From assembly GCF_022458865.1 (NCBI RefSeq), contig NZ_JAJNMU010000021.1, positions 62,001-126,000 of the forward strand: a stretch of 64,000 nt of DNA. The letters run 5' to 3'. The first letter of the stretch is position 1. Each line of letters begins with the position of its first letter. The notes below the pieces were generated by a model. That model ran no database searches and was not told the DNA's origin. It was given only the letters and a program-made list of their open reading frames with translations. Shown one piece after another: positions 17,548-25,761 of the stretch. Both the position numbers and the translations under genes were made by a program. Origin of the DNA: Paenibacillus periandrae. GTDB lineage: Bacteria; Bacillota; Bacilli; Paenibacillales; NBRC-103111.

Positions 17548-18543
17548 ATGAGTGGACGTGTCCTGCCAACAGATCAGATCCAAATTACACAAAATGCTCA
17601 TCAAATCAATGTGATTTTACGCAACTCGGAGCCCCTAACTGCGCCTAATTCCGAGCCTCAATTTCACGGTAAGCCATTGTCCCAGCAAGGTCATTTTGGG
17701 GAAATCATGAAAGAGCTTGACCGGATGGTCGGTTTGGAATCCATCAAGGAGCTTGTATTTGAAATTTATGCGCTGCTGCGAGTTGCCAGTTATCGGACTG
17801 ATGCCGGTTTAACGGCGAATTCACAGGTGTACCATATGGTTTTTAAAGGTAATCCAGGTACGGGAAAAACGACTGTAGCTCGTATTATAGCAAAACTGCT
17901 GCAAACGATGGGTGTTTTGAGTAAAGGCCATCTTATCGAGGTTGAGCGCGCAGACATGGTAGGTGAGTACATAGGGCACACGGCACTGAAAACACGGGAA
18001 ATGGTAAAAAAAGCTCTTGGTGGTGTGCTTTTTATTGATGAAGCCTATAGTCTGGCGCGCGGCGGCGAAAAGGATTTTGGCAAGGAAGCCATTGATACAC
18101 TTGTCAAAGCGATGGAGGATCACAAAAATCATTTTATTTTGATTTTGGCAGGGTATTCCGAAGAAATGGATCAGTTTTTGCAAACCAATCCCGGTCTCCC
18201 TTCCCGGTTTCCCATCCATCTGGAGTTTCCTGACTACACGGTCGAACAGCTCATGCAAATTACCGAAATGATGATCAAGGAACGGGAATACGTATTGAAT
18301 GCACAAGCTGAGAGCAAAATACGTCAGCAAATCATCAGCGAAAAACAGCAGAGTGATTCCGAGGCTTCTTTCAGCAATGCACGTTTTGTGCGAAATTTGA
18401 TTGAAAAAGCGATGAGAAACCATGCCGTGCGTTTGTTGAACAGCCATGTCCAGCAGCCCAGTAAACAGGATTTAATGACACTTCGAGCCGAAGATGTCAA
18501 GCTGGAACGAAAACAATCAAAGGAGACCCATAAATATTTATGA
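17548..18543 (+). CDS. spoVK: Stage V sporulation protein K, AAA+ ATPase
   Basis: SpoVK is a CbxX/CfxQ-type AAA+ ATPase needed for late spore maturation. Walker A is FKGNPGTGKTTVARI, Walker B is GGVLFIDEAYSLARGG, and GLPSRFPIHLEFPDY is the arginine-finger region typical of the family. A 60-residue N-terminal extension precedes the domain. The ATG at 17548 follows AAAGAGGTGAT; the in-frame GTG at 17539 lies inside that site. The 331-residue gene overlaps hflX by 4 bases, as in the B. subtilis spoVK-ynbA order. Confidence 0.93.
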   Translation: MSGRVLPTDQIQITQNAHQINVILRNSEPLTAPNSEPQFHGKPLSQQGHFGEIMKELDRMVGLESIKELVFEIYALLRVASYRTDAGLTANSQVYHMVFKGNPGTGKTTVARIIAKLLQTMGVLSKGHLIEVERADMVGEYIGHTALKTREMVKKALGGVLFIDEAYSLARGGEKDFGKEAIDTLVKAMEDHKNHFILILAGYSEEMDQFLQTNPGLPSRFPIHLEFPDYTVEQLMQITEMMIKEREYVLNAQAESKIRQQIISEKQQSDSEASFSNARFVRNLIEKAMRNHAVRLLNSHVQQPSKQDLMTLRAEDVKLERKQSKETHKYL

Positions 18544-19862
18544 AAACAACCACACATAGTATTGATCACGAATTGGAACGGGCTGTTCTTATGAGCCTTG
18601 TTACCCCGCAGCAAAAAAGAGAGCAGTCGTATTCTGCAGAATATTCCTTGGCAGAGCTTGTCAGCTTGGCTGAGACCGCAGGTGTTGAGGTGTTGACGAC
18701 TTTATCGCAAAATAAGGAAAAGATTGACTCCAAATGGTTTGTAGGTAAAGGCAAAGCCGCTGAGCTCAAAGAGCTTATTGATGAGTATGGAGCCAATACA
18801 GCTATATTTGATCAGGAATTGTCCGGTGCCCAGGTGCGGAATCTGGAAGAATTTCTGGATGTGAAAATTATTGATCGAACTCAATTGATTTTGGATATTT
18901 TTGCTCAAAGAGCCAAAACGCGTGAAGGCATCATACAGGTCGAGCTCGCCCAGCTTAGCTATTTGCTGCCAAGGTTATCCGGTCAAGGCAAGAACCTGTC
19001 ACGTTTGGGCGGTGGAATCGGAACAAGAGGACCAGGGGAAAGCAAGCTGGAAACCGATCGCAGACATATTCGTGATCGGATTGATGAGCTCAAGCAGCAG
19101 TTGTTTGAATTCGTCAAGCATCGTAATCTGCACAGAGAGCGCCGCAAGAAAACAGGTGTGTTCCAGGTTGCTATTGTCGGGTATACGAATGCCGGGAAAT
19201 CGACACTTCTGCGTCAAATGACGGATGCTGATGTCTATGTGGAGAACCAGCTGTTCGCTACGCTTGACCCGACCTCAAGGATGCTGAAGCTGCCTGGTGG
19301 CAAGGAAATTGTACTGACGGATACGGTAGGATTTATTCAAAATTTGCCGCATGATTTGGTTGCCGCTTTCCGTGCTACTTTGGAAGAGGTTTGTGAAGCT
19401 GACCTTATTTTACATGTTGTGGATAGCTCCGCTGATATGCTGGAAACCCAGATGCATGTCGTTAAACAGGTACTTACTGAGCTCAACGCTCATGGGAAGG
19501 ATCAGATTACATTATTTAACAAAATCGATCAGTGTACACCCGAACAAATCCAAATGCTTTCTACAGAGGGTGACTTCTTGCGGATGTCCGCTTATAATGA
19601 AAGCGATCTGGAACAGGTATGCGAACTTATTGAAGGTCGTTTAATGGGAGACAGCAAGAAGTTTCGGATTCCTGTGGAGAAAGGCGATATGATTTCATTA
19701 ATGTACAGGATTGGCGAAGTCCTGGAGAATGAAGTGGAAGGCAATGATATGGTGTTTCAGGTGCGTATAGACAAACAGGAATACGAAAAAATCAGTCATT
19801 TGTTAACCTCTTATGCAACAGATCAGATACCGGATGAGGGAGAGAATGAGTTGTATGTTTAA
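18540..19862 (+). CDS. hflX: GTPase HflX
   Basis: HflX is a ribosome-associated GTPase that splits stalled or stress-damaged ribosomes. The N-terminal subdomain carries VDVEVL-like repeats and FVGKGKAAEL; the Gly-rich linker LGGGIGTRGPGESKLETDRR is diagnostic. The G domain has G1 VGYTNAGKST, G3 DTVGFIQNLPH and G4 NKID. At 440 residues its length is normal. ATG overlaps the spoVK stop codon (ATGA). The ynbB start lies within its last codons. Confidence 0.95.
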   Translation: MKTTTHSIDHELERAVLMSLVTPQQKREQSYSAEYSLAELVSLAETAGVEVLTTLSQNKEKIDSKWFVGKGKAAELKELIDEYGANTAIFDQELSGAQVRNLEEFLDVKIIDRTQLILDIFAQRAKTREGIIQVELAQLSYLLPRLSGQGKNLSRLGGGIGTRGPGESKLETDRRHIRDRIDELKQQLFEFVKHRNLHRERRKKTGVFQVAIVGYTNAGKSTLLRQMTDADVYVENQLFATLDPTSRMLKLPGGKEIVLTDTVGFIQNLPHDLVAAFRATLEEVCEADLILHVVDSSADMLETQMHVVKQVLTELNAHGKDQITLFNKIDQCTPEQIQMLSTEGDFLRMSAYNESDLEQVCELIEGRLMGDSKKFRIPVEKGDMISLMYRIGEVLENEVEGNDMVFQVRIDKQEYEKISHLLTSYATDQIPDEGENELYV

Positions 19863-21105
19863 TGAACGCATAACGGCATGGATGGAGCTTGCCGAACAGC
19901 GGATTGAAGGTAAGTTTAAAGAGGTGGAACGGATCATTGATCAGAATCAGTGGAAGGTGATCCGTGCCTTTCAAAAGCATAAGGTCAGTGACTATCACTT
20001 CGCTGGCTCTACAGGCTATGGTTATAATGATCGAGGCCGCGAGGTACTGGATCTGGTGTATGCAGATGTGTTTGGAGCGGAGGCTGCCCTGGTGCGGCCT
20101 CATTTTGTGTCTGGGACCCATACGATCAGCACAGCCTTATTCGGTGTGCTGCGTCCAGGTGACGAGCTGCTGATGATCACTGGACGTCCCTACGATACTT
20201 TGCACAAGGTAATTGGACACCCTCAGGATGGCAAAGGCTCTTTACAGGATTGGGGAATCATCTATAACGAGGTTGCTCTGCTGGAAGACGGCAGCCCGGA
20301 TTATGAAACGATTCGCAGCAGTATGACACCACATACCAAGGTTATCGGTATTCAGCGCTCGCGCGGCTATTCCTGGCGTTCTTCGTTCAACGTCTCGCAG
20401 ATTGAAGAGATGTCCCGTTTTGTAAAAGAACTCAAATCCGATGTTATTGTTTTTGTCGATAATTGTTATGGAGAGTTTACGGAGCTTCAGGAGCCGACAG
20501 AGGTTGGCGTAGATCTGATGGCAGGTTCTTTAATTAAAAATCCTGGCGGCGGATTGGCGGCAACAGGCGGATATATCGCAGGTAAACACAAGTATGTAGA
20601 ACTGGCTTCCTTTCGCTTGACAGCGCCTGGTATCGGCGGAGAAGTTGGAGCGATGCTGGATACTACCCGCGGCATATATCAAGGGCTGTTCCTGGCACCA
20701 CATTTGGTGGGACAAGCGGTCAAGGGCTCCATATTTGCAGCTGCCGTATTTGAACAGCTTGGCTTTGTGACACATCCACATTGGAACGACAAGCGTACGG
20801 ACTTGATTCAAGCGATTCAATTCACCAGTGCCGAGCATTTGATCGCCTTCGTTCAAGGTATTCAGCAAGCCTCAGCGATTGATGCACATGTGGTTCCTGA
20901 GCCTTGGGCTATGCCCGGCTATGAGCATCCGGTCATCATGGCTGCAGGTACTTTTATTCAAGGCGGGAGCCTGGAGCTGTCTGCGGATGCACCGATCCGT
21001 GAACCGTATATTGCTTATATGCAAGGTGGATTAACTTATTCCCATTGTAAATTAGGCGTATTAACAGCTCTGAATAGTATGATCGAACGAGGTTTATTAA
21101 AATAA
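19855..21105 (+). CDS. ynbB: YnbB-family PLP-dependent protein (aluminium-resistance / methionine gamma-lyase-like)
   Basis: The protein belongs to the fold-type I PLP family annotated as aluminium-resistance protein. The PLP lysine lies in GSLIKNPGGGLAATGGYIAG; FVDNCYGEF contains the cofactor-binding aspartate, and STGYGYNDRGREVLD is typical of the N-terminal part. The true reaction is not established. Three in-frame ATG codons lie nearby; 19855 is chosen because GAGGGAGAG lies 10 bases upstream. It overlaps hflX by 8 bases. It keeps the hflX-ynbB-glnR order of B. subtilis. Confidence 0.9.
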   Translation: MFNERITAWMELAEQRIEGKFKEVERIIDQNQWKVIRAFQKHKVSDYHFAGSTGYGYNDRGREVLDLVYADVFGAEAALVRPHFVSGTHTISTALFGVLRPGDELLMITGRPYDTLHKVIGHPQDGKGSLQDWGIIYNEVALLEDGSPDYETIRSSMTPHTKVIGIQRSRGYSWRSSFNVSQIEEMSRFVKELKSDVIVFVDNCYGEFTELQEPTEVGVDLMAGSLIKNPGGGLAATGGYIAGKHKYVELASFRLTAPGIGGEVGAMLDTTRGIYQGLFLAPHLVGQAVKGSIFAAAVFEQLGFVTHPHWNDKRTDLIQAIQFTSAEHLIAFVQGIQQASAIDAHVVPEPWAMPGYEHPVIMAAGTFIQGGSLELSADAPIREPYIAYMQGGLTYSHCKLGVLTALNSMIERGLLK

Positions 21106-21125
21106 TGACTTATACTTTGCATGAA

Positions 21126-21142
21126 CCTAACATAACTTGACA
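21126..21142 (+). promoter_or_regulatory. Degenerate GlnR/TnrA-type operator before glnR
   Basis: CCTAA-N7-TGACA compared with the TGTNA-N7-TNACA consensus: the right half-site is perfect and the left is degenerate. It overlaps the -35 hexamer of the glnRA promoter, where a repressor site is expected. Confidence 0.5.
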
Positions 21143-21165
21143 CGTTTATGTAGGAAGAGTAGAAT
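21137..21165 (+). promoter_or_regulatory. glnRA promoter
   Basis: TTGACA, 17-base spacer, TAGAAT, 36 bases before the glnR start. It is a near-consensus sigma-A promoter. Confidence 0.75.
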
Positions 21166-21200
21166 GGGGGTAGGTTTTAAGTACACAGAGGTGATGAATC

Positions 21201-21614
21201 GTGGCTGATGATATACGTCGGAATATGGCGTTATTCCCCATTGGTATCGTAATGAAGTTGACAGATTTAACAGCTAGGCAAATCCGGTATTATGAACAGC
21301 ATGAGTTGATCATACCGGCTCGGACAGGCGGGAACCAGCGGCTCTATTCTTTTAACGATGTGGAACGTCTGCTGGAAATTAAAGACTTGATTGAGAAAGG
21401 CGTCAATATCGCCGGAATTAAGCAAGTCCTGCTGCCTATGTCCAAGGATTCAGAGGATGCAACTGTTCTTAATGAGCAATCGGAAGTTAAACGCAGAGAA
21501 ATGACGGATTCACAGCTTCACCGGATGTTAAAGCAGCAGCTGCTTGGTGGAGGCAAACGTTTGGGACAGGTATCTCTGATCCAAGGCGAGCTATCCAGAT
21601 TTTTCAAAAAATAA
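21201..21614 (+). CDS. glnR: Nitrogen repressor GlnR, MerR family
   Basis: GlnR represses glnRA and other nitrogen genes when glutamine is plentiful. The MerR-type helix-turn-helix reads MKLTDLTARQIRYYEQHELI followed by NQRLYSFNDVERL. The C-terminal tail (GKRLGQVSLIQGELSRFFKK) resembles the part of GlnR that senses feedback-inhibited glutamine synthetase. The start is GTG at 21201 with AGAGGTGATG upstream. The position directly before glnA is diagnostic. It is 137 residues. Confidence 0.95.
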   Translation: MADDIRRNMALFPIGIVMKLTDLTARQIRYYEQHELIIPARTGGNQRLYSFNDVERLLEIKDLIEKGVNIAGIKQVLLPMSKDSEDATVLNEQSEVKRREMTDSQLHRMLKQQLLGGGKRLGQVSLIQGELSRFFKK

Positions 21615-21688
21615 GCGCTTTCCAATGATTCAAATGCGGACTTATCAAAAAATGATAAAACTGCGCAACTTAAGGAGGAACATGCAAA

Positions 21689-23026
21689 GTGACTGAAAAG
21701 AATTATAAAAAAGAGGACATTATCAAGATTGCCAAGGAACAAAATGTAAGATTTATTCGCTTGCAATTTACCGACTTGCTTGGAACGATCAAAAATGTGG
21801 AAATTCCTATTAGCCAGCTGGAAAAAGCATTGGACAATAAAATGATGTTTGATGGTTCTTCGATTGAAGGTTATGTACGTATTGAAGAGTCTGATATGTA
21901 TTTGTATCCTGATCTTAGCACTTGGGTCATTTTCCCTTGGGTGGTTGAGGATCGTATTGCACGTTTAATCTGCGATATTTACTTGCCGGATGGCAGACCT
22001 TTCCCTGGAGATCCGCGCGGAATCCTGAAGAATGCTCTTAAGGAAGCCGAGGATATGGGATTTACAGCAATGAATGTTGGACCAGAACCGGAATTTTTCC
22101 TATTCAAAACCGATGAAAATGGCAATCCTTCGATGGAATTAAATGATCAAGGCGGATATTTTGACTTGGCTCCTATGGATCTTGGTGAAAACTGCCGTCG
22201 TGAGATCGTACTGACTTTGGAGGAAATGGGCTTTGAAATCGAAGCTTCCCACCATGAAGTAGCGCCGGGTCAGCATGAGATTGATTTTAAATATGCGGAT
22301 GCGATCAAAGCGGCCGATCAAATTCAAACGTTCAAGCTGGTAGTTAAAACGGTAGCAAGACAGCATGGCCTGCACGCAACTTTTATGCCAAAGCCATTGT
22401 TCGGTGTGAACGGATCTGGTATGCATGCTCATCAATCGCTATTTAACGGTTCCACGAACACGTTCTATGATGAAAGTGACAAGCTGGGTCTAAGTGCAAC
22501 TGCAAGATATTATATGGCTGGCATTTTGCGTCATGCCCGTGCGTTCGCAGCGATTACCAACCCAACCGTAAACTCATACAAGCGTCTGGTTCCTGGCTAT
22601 GAAGCTCCTTGTTATGTTGCTTGGTCTGCCAGCAATCGGAGTCCGATGATTCGTATTCCTGCATCCAGAGGACTAAGCACCCGTGTTGAGGTTCGTAATC
22701 CGGATCCTGCAGCTAATCCATATCTGGCATTAGCTGTTATGCTGAAGGCTGGTCTTGACGGAATCAAGAACAAAATGCAGCTGCCCCCGCCAACGGACCG
22801 TAACATTTATGTCATGACCGAGGAAGAGCGTGAGGATCAAGGTATTCCAAGTCTGCCGGTTAATCTCAAGGTTGCGTTGGAAGAGCTGCTGCGCGATGAT
22901 GTTATTTGTGATGCGCTCGGTGATCACGCTCTGGCTCACTTCATTGAGCTTAAAGAAATCGAATGGGATATCTATCGCACTCAGGTACATGCATGGGAAC
23001 GCGAGCAATACTTGACACTATACTAA
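21689..23026 (+). CDS. glnA: Glutamine synthetase, type I-alpha
   Basis: The enzyme makes glutamine from glutamate, ammonia and ATP. FDGSSIEGYVRIEESDMYLY, GPEPEFFLF, HHEVAPGQHEIDF, NGSGMHAHQSL and NPTVNSYKRLVPGYEAP are the conserved active-site segments. The 445-residue length lacks the adenylylation insertion of the beta type, fitting GlnR-linked feedback control. The start is GTG at 21689 with AAGGAGG 10 bases upstream. It is probably co-transcribed with glnR and ends at a strong terminator. Confidence 0.97.
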   Translation: MTEKNYKKEDIIKIAKEQNVRFIRLQFTDLLGTIKNVEIPISQLEKALDNKMMFDGSSIEGYVRIEESDMYLYPDLSTWVIFPWVVEDRIARLICDIYLPDGRPFPGDPRGILKNALKEAEDMGFTAMNVGPEPEFFLFKTDENGNPSMELNDQGGYFDLAPMDLGENCRREIVLTLEEMGFEIEASHHEVAPGQHEIDFKYADAIKAADQIQTFKLVVKTVARQHGLHATFMPKPLFGVNGSGMHAHQSLFNGSTNTFYDESDKLGLSATARYYMAGILRHARAFAAITNPTVNSYKRLVPGYEAPCYVAWSASNRSPMIRIPASRGLSTRVEVRNPDPAANPYLALAVMLKAGLDGIKNKMQLPPPTDRNIYVMTEEEREDQGIPSLPVNLKVALEELLRDDVICDALGDHALAHFIELKEIEWDIYRTQVHAWEREQYLTLY

Positions 23027-23077
23027 AAATTAGTTCACCATATGAATTATTTCTTTTCCATGAATAGATAGATACAT

Positions 23078-23126
23078 AAGCAGCTTTCCCCTAGTAGAAA
23101 TTTTACTGAGGGAAAGCTGCTTTTTG
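23078..23126 (+). terminator. Intrinsic terminator after glnA
   Basis: AAGCAGCTTTCCC and GGGAAAGCTGCTT pair perfectly over 13 bp, with further pairing in the loop, followed by TTTTTG. Confidence 0.92.
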
Positions 23127-23154
23127 TATGTGAGGACGCGATAGCAGCTATAGC

Positions 23155-23187
23155 AAAAAACCGACTGCCAGATAACCCTGACGTCGG
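23155..23187 (-). terminator. Intrinsic terminator after lexA
   Basis: Reading the minus strand, CCGAC ... GTCGG encloses further CAG/CTG pairing and is followed by TTTTTT. It lies 27 bases after the lexA stop codon. Confidence 0.75.
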
Positions 23188-23213
23188 CTTCAATAATTGC
23201 TCGATTATAATGA

Positions 23214-23837
23214 CTATACGATGTCTCGGAACAAACCTACGACTCTTCCCAAAATAGTAACAGTCTTTAAACGAATCGGTTCCATAGTAGGATTCTCAGG
23301 CTGTAGACGAATATGATCCTTTTCCTTGTAAAACCGTTTGACTGTAGCTTCGTCATCCTCAGTCATTGCAACAACAATATCTCCGTTATTGGCGGTTTGC
23401 TGCTGTCTGACGATAACATAATCCCCATCGTTGATACCGGCGTCAATCATACTGTTGCCTTCGATGCTCAACATGAACACATTGTAATCGCCAACATAAT
23501 GACTCGGAAGCGGGAAGTAATCTTCGATATTTTCCGTAGCAGTAATAGGAATACCGGCTGTAACACGTCCAATCAAAGGGACGCGAACAACGGATAAAGC
23601 AAAATTGCTGCCCTCTGTCAGGGTGCCGTCCGTAATTTCAATAGCTCTTGGCTTAGTAGGATCACGCCTTATGAGTCCCTTTTTCTCCAAACGCTCCAGA
23701 TGTCCGTGCACTGTTGAACTGGAGGCAAGGCCAACTGCTTCACCAATTTCACGAACGGAAGGTGGGTACCCTTTATCTTTCACTTCATTCTTAATAAAAT
23801 CCAGGATTGCCAATTGTCGAATGGATAGCTTGCTCAT
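23214..23837 (-). CDS. lexA: SOS repressor LexA
   Basis: LexA represses DNA-damage genes until RecA triggers its self-cleavage. The winged-helix domain reads YPPSVREIGEAVGLASSSTV. The cleavage site Ala-Gly lies in GRVTAGIPI, the catalytic serine in GNSMIDAGI and the lysine in EATVKRFYK. The ATG at 23837 has GGAGTGAT upstream; the GTG three codons earlier (23846) lies within that site. It is 207 residues, divergent from yneA across an operator-rich intergenic region. Confidence 0.97.
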   Translation of the reverse strand: MSKLSIRQLAILDFIKNEVKDKGYPPSVREIGEAVGLASSSTVHGHLERLEKKGLIRRDPTKPRAIEITDGTLTEGSNFALSVVRVPLIGRVTAGIPITATENIEDYFPLPSHYVGDYNVFMLSIEGNSMIDAGINDGDYVIVRQQQTANNGDIVVAMTEDDEATVKRFYKEKDHIRLQPENPTMEPIRLKTVTILGRVVGLFRDIV

Positions 23838-23872
23838 TAGGATCACTCCAATGCTTGGTAATAACTAGTGAG

Positions 23873-23901
23873 AGTATAACATAGAACCGGAGTTCGTACA
23901 A
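23873..23901 (-). promoter_or_regulatory. lexA: lexA promoter
   Basis: On the minus strand TTGTAC, 17-base spacer, TATACT. The spacer contains a perfect GAAC-N4-GTTC operator. Confidence 0.7.
23884..23895. promoter_or_regulatory. LexA operator O1
   Basis: GAACCGGAGTTC, a perfect GAAC-N4-GTTC palindrome inside the lexA promoter spacer. Autoregulation of lexA is the natural reading. Confidence 0.8.
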
Positions 23902-23911
23902 ACATAAGTTC
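23900..23911. promoter_or_regulatory. LexA operator O2
   Basis: AAACATAAGTTC, on the other strand GAACTTATGTTT: one mismatch from GAAC-N4-GTTC. It abuts the lexA -35 hexamer. Confidence 0.65.
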
Positions 23912-23921
23912 TAATTTGTAA

Positions 23922-23950
23922 TTGACACAAACATTTGTTCGTGTTATTTT
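23922..23950 (+). promoter_or_regulatory. yneA promoter
   Basis: TTGACA, 17-base spacer, TATTTT, with LexA operator O3 inside the spacer and O4 just downstream. Confidence 0.65.
23929..23940. promoter_or_regulatory. LexA operator O3
   Basis: AAACATTTGTTC, on the other strand GAACAAATGTTT, matching the Gram-positive consensus CGAACRNRYGTTYC in its core. It lies in the yneA promoter spacer, 29 bases from O2. Confidence 0.75.
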
Positions 23951-23957
23951 GAGAACA

Positions 23958-23969
23958 GAACAAATGTTT
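23958..23969. promoter_or_regulatory. LexA operator O4
   Basis: GAACAAATGTTT, the same 12-mer as O3 but on the opposite strand, 29 bases further on. It covers the start region of the yneA transcript. Confidence 0.75.
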
Positions 23970-23981
23970 GGGGGCGCTGTT

Positions 23982-24362
23982 ATGTATATGAATGAACAAT
24001 TGTTATCAAAGAGAGAATCTGTTACCAGGGATGCTTCTGCCTTTCCGCTGCTTCTAGCTTCCATTATTCCTTATCGAAAAAAGCTCTTGAGATATGCAGT
24101 CTTGTTCGCAGCGGCGATCATCATTATTTTAATCAGCTTTTCTATTTCGCTTCTTGGCGGGGATCAGGGTGCTTATGCTTCCTCGGATCATACGCCGATT
24201 GAATATACGGTAGAAATCGTAAAGGGCGATACCTTATGGTCGATAGCCAGCAAACATGCACATAAAGGACAGGATGTCCGTGAATATATTTATAACCTCA
24301 AAAAGGCAAATGGATTAAAGTCAAGTATACTTCAAGAAGGACAAACACTTAGACTTCCTTGA
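23982..24362 (+). CDS. yneA: SOS-induced cell-division suppressor YneA-like LysM protein
   Basis: YneA delays septation after DNA damage in B. subtilis. Here a single transmembrane helix (about 38-58) precedes an extracytoplasmic LysM domain (EYTVEIVKGDTLWSIASKH ... QEGQTLRLP). GGGGGCG precedes the ATG at 23982; earlier in-frame start codons lie within the promoter and operators. Position opposite lexA, and LexA operators over its promoter, support the assignment more than sequence alone. It is 126 residues, with an N-terminal extension longer than in B. subtilis. Confidence 0.85.
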   Translation: MYMNEQLLSKRESVTRDASAFPLLLASIIPYRKKLLRYAVLFAAAIIIILISFSISLLGGDQGAYASSDHTPIEYTVEIVKGDTLWSIASKHAHKGQDVREYIYNLKKANGLKSSILQEGQTLRLP

Positions 24363-24428
24363 AAAGTAGACTTAATTATGTATGTCGGAATTAATATTCT
24401 CACGCGCATTATACATAGAAACACCTCC

Positions 24429-24456
24429 TTGACTCTTGACAATGGTAGGCCATAAT
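24429..24456 (+). promoter_or_regulatory. Possible promoter of the DUF896 gene
   Basis: TTGACT, 16-base spacer, CATAAT. It is followed immediately by a 16-bp perfect palindrome. Confidence 0.4.
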
Positions 24457-24457
24457 G

Positions 24458-24473
24458 TCAAAGTATACTTTGA
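24458..24473. promoter_or_regulatory. 16-bp perfect palindrome, possible operator
   Basis: TCAAAGTATACTTTGA is a perfect inverted repeat lying where transcription from the upstream promoter would begin. No T-tract follows, so it is not a terminator. It does not match the LexA consensus. The regulator is unknown. Confidence 0.45.
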
Positions 24474-24516
24474 TGCATGAATCAAGCATTTTTGTAGAAG
24501 ATCGGGAGGATTTTAC

Positions 24517-24729
24517 ATGGATAATGGAACAGAGCCATATATTCAACGAATCAATGAATTGGCCCGTAAAGCCAAAACAGTAGGTTTGACAGACGATGAG
24601 CTGGAAGAACGCAATGAGCTTCGCAAACGTTATATAGAAGCTTTTAAAGGCAATCTTCGCAGTCAGCTGGAGACCATCAAATTTGTTGATGAGGAACAAG
24701 AGGATAGTGACACGAACCAGCACAAATAA
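24517..24729 (+). CDS. ynzC: DUF896 protein, YnzC-like
   Basis: A 70-residue helical protein with INELARKAKTVGLTDDELEE, RKRYIEAFKGNLRSQLETIK, the hallmark of DUF896 (YnzC, YozC). In B. subtilis ynzC belongs to the LexA-controlled yneA-yneB-ynzC operon; here no LexA box is seen directly upstream and yneB is absent, so control may differ. CGGGAGG lies 8 bases before the ATG. The molecular function of the family is unknown. Confidence 0.88.
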   Translation: MDNGTEPYIQRINELARKAKTVGLTDDELEERNELRKRYIEAFKGNLRSQLETIKFVDEEQEDSDTNQHK

Positions 24730-24747
24730 TTAGGGGTGAATCATAGC

Positions 24748-25737
24748 GTGCAGTATCGAGTATTGGGCAAAAGCGGGGTTGTGGTTTCAGAGCTTTGTTT
24801 GGGGACCATGACCTTTGGCAATACAACCAGCGAGGAAGACTCAACGACCATGATTCACGATTTTTTGGATCAAGGTGGGAACTTCCTGGATACTGCAGAT
24901 GTGTATGTATCGGGACGTTCTGAGGAAGTCGTAGGCAAAGCGATCAGTGGTCAACGCTCAGACGTAATTCTGGCGACTAAAGTACGTTTTGCGACAGGAA
25001 ATAATGTTAATCATGTCGGCTTATCCCGCAAACATATTTTAGACGGTGTAGAAGCCAGTTTACGGCGTTTAAATACCGATTATATCGATTTATATCAAAT
25101 GCATGTCTGGGATCAAATTACACCGATTGAAGAAACATTACGTACGTTGGATGATTTGGTGACATCTGGAAAAGTCAGATACATCGGATGCTCCAACTTT
25201 TTGGCGTATCAAATTATGAAATCCCTTGGGATCAGCGATTATAATCGATATGCCCGATTTATTTCCAATCAACCGCAATATAGTCTTGTGTCGCGTCAGA
25301 TGGACAGGGAAGTGCTGCCTTTATGTATCGAAGAAAATGTAGGTATTATTCCCTGGGGACCTATCGGCGGCGGTTTTCTAAGTGGTAAATATCCTCGTGG
25401 TGAAGCACCGACAGAAGGCAGGCTCTCGTCTAAAGCAGGTGAAAGCAGCTGGATGCTGCGCAACTCGGAGAAAAATTTCCGTATACTTGAAGAAGTTCTT
25501 GCTGTTGCATCAGAAATAGAACAAACACCTGTTCAGGTGGCTTTAAATTGGCTCATACATAAAATGGGGATTACAGCCCCTATATTTGGTGCAAGGACAT
25601 TGGAGCAGTATCATGAGAATATGGGAGCAGTTGGCTGGAAGCTCTCGACAGATCATTGGAACCGCCTGGATGCTGTGAGTGCACTTGAGGATGACTATCC
25701 ATACCGATTTATAGAAAAATTCAAAAGAGAAGTGTAG
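24748..25737 (+). CDS. Aldo/keto reductase
   Basis: An NADPH-dependent oxidoreductase of the aldo/keto reductase superfamily. The catalytic tetrad is visible: Asp and Tyr in DTADVYVSGRSEE, Lys in LATKVRF, His in YQMHVWD. GPIGGGFLSGKY and a C-terminal IFGARTLEQ are cofactor-binding elements. GTG at 24748 is chosen with AGGGGTGA 8 bases upstream; the GTG at 24736 lies inside that site. It starts shortly after the DUF896 gene and may share its transcript. The substrate is unknown. Confidence 0.88.
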   Translation: MQYRVLGKSGVVVSELCLGTMTFGNTTSEEDSTTMIHDFLDQGGNFLDTADVYVSGRSEEVVGKAISGQRSDVILATKVRFATGNNVNHVGLSRKHILDGVEASLRRLNTDYIDLYQMHVWDQITPIEETLRTLDDLVTSGKVRYIGCSNFLAYQIMKSLGISDYNRYARFISNQPQYSLVSRQMDREVLPLCIEENVGIIPWGPIGGGFLSGKYPRGEAPTEGRLSSKAGESSWMLRNSEKNFRILEEVLAVASEIEQTPVQVALNWLIHKMGITAPIFGARTLEQYHENMGAVGWKLSTDHWNRLDAVSALEDDYPYRFIEKFKREV

Positions 25738-25761
25738 CCGGTATATTAAAGGAGATTGCCT

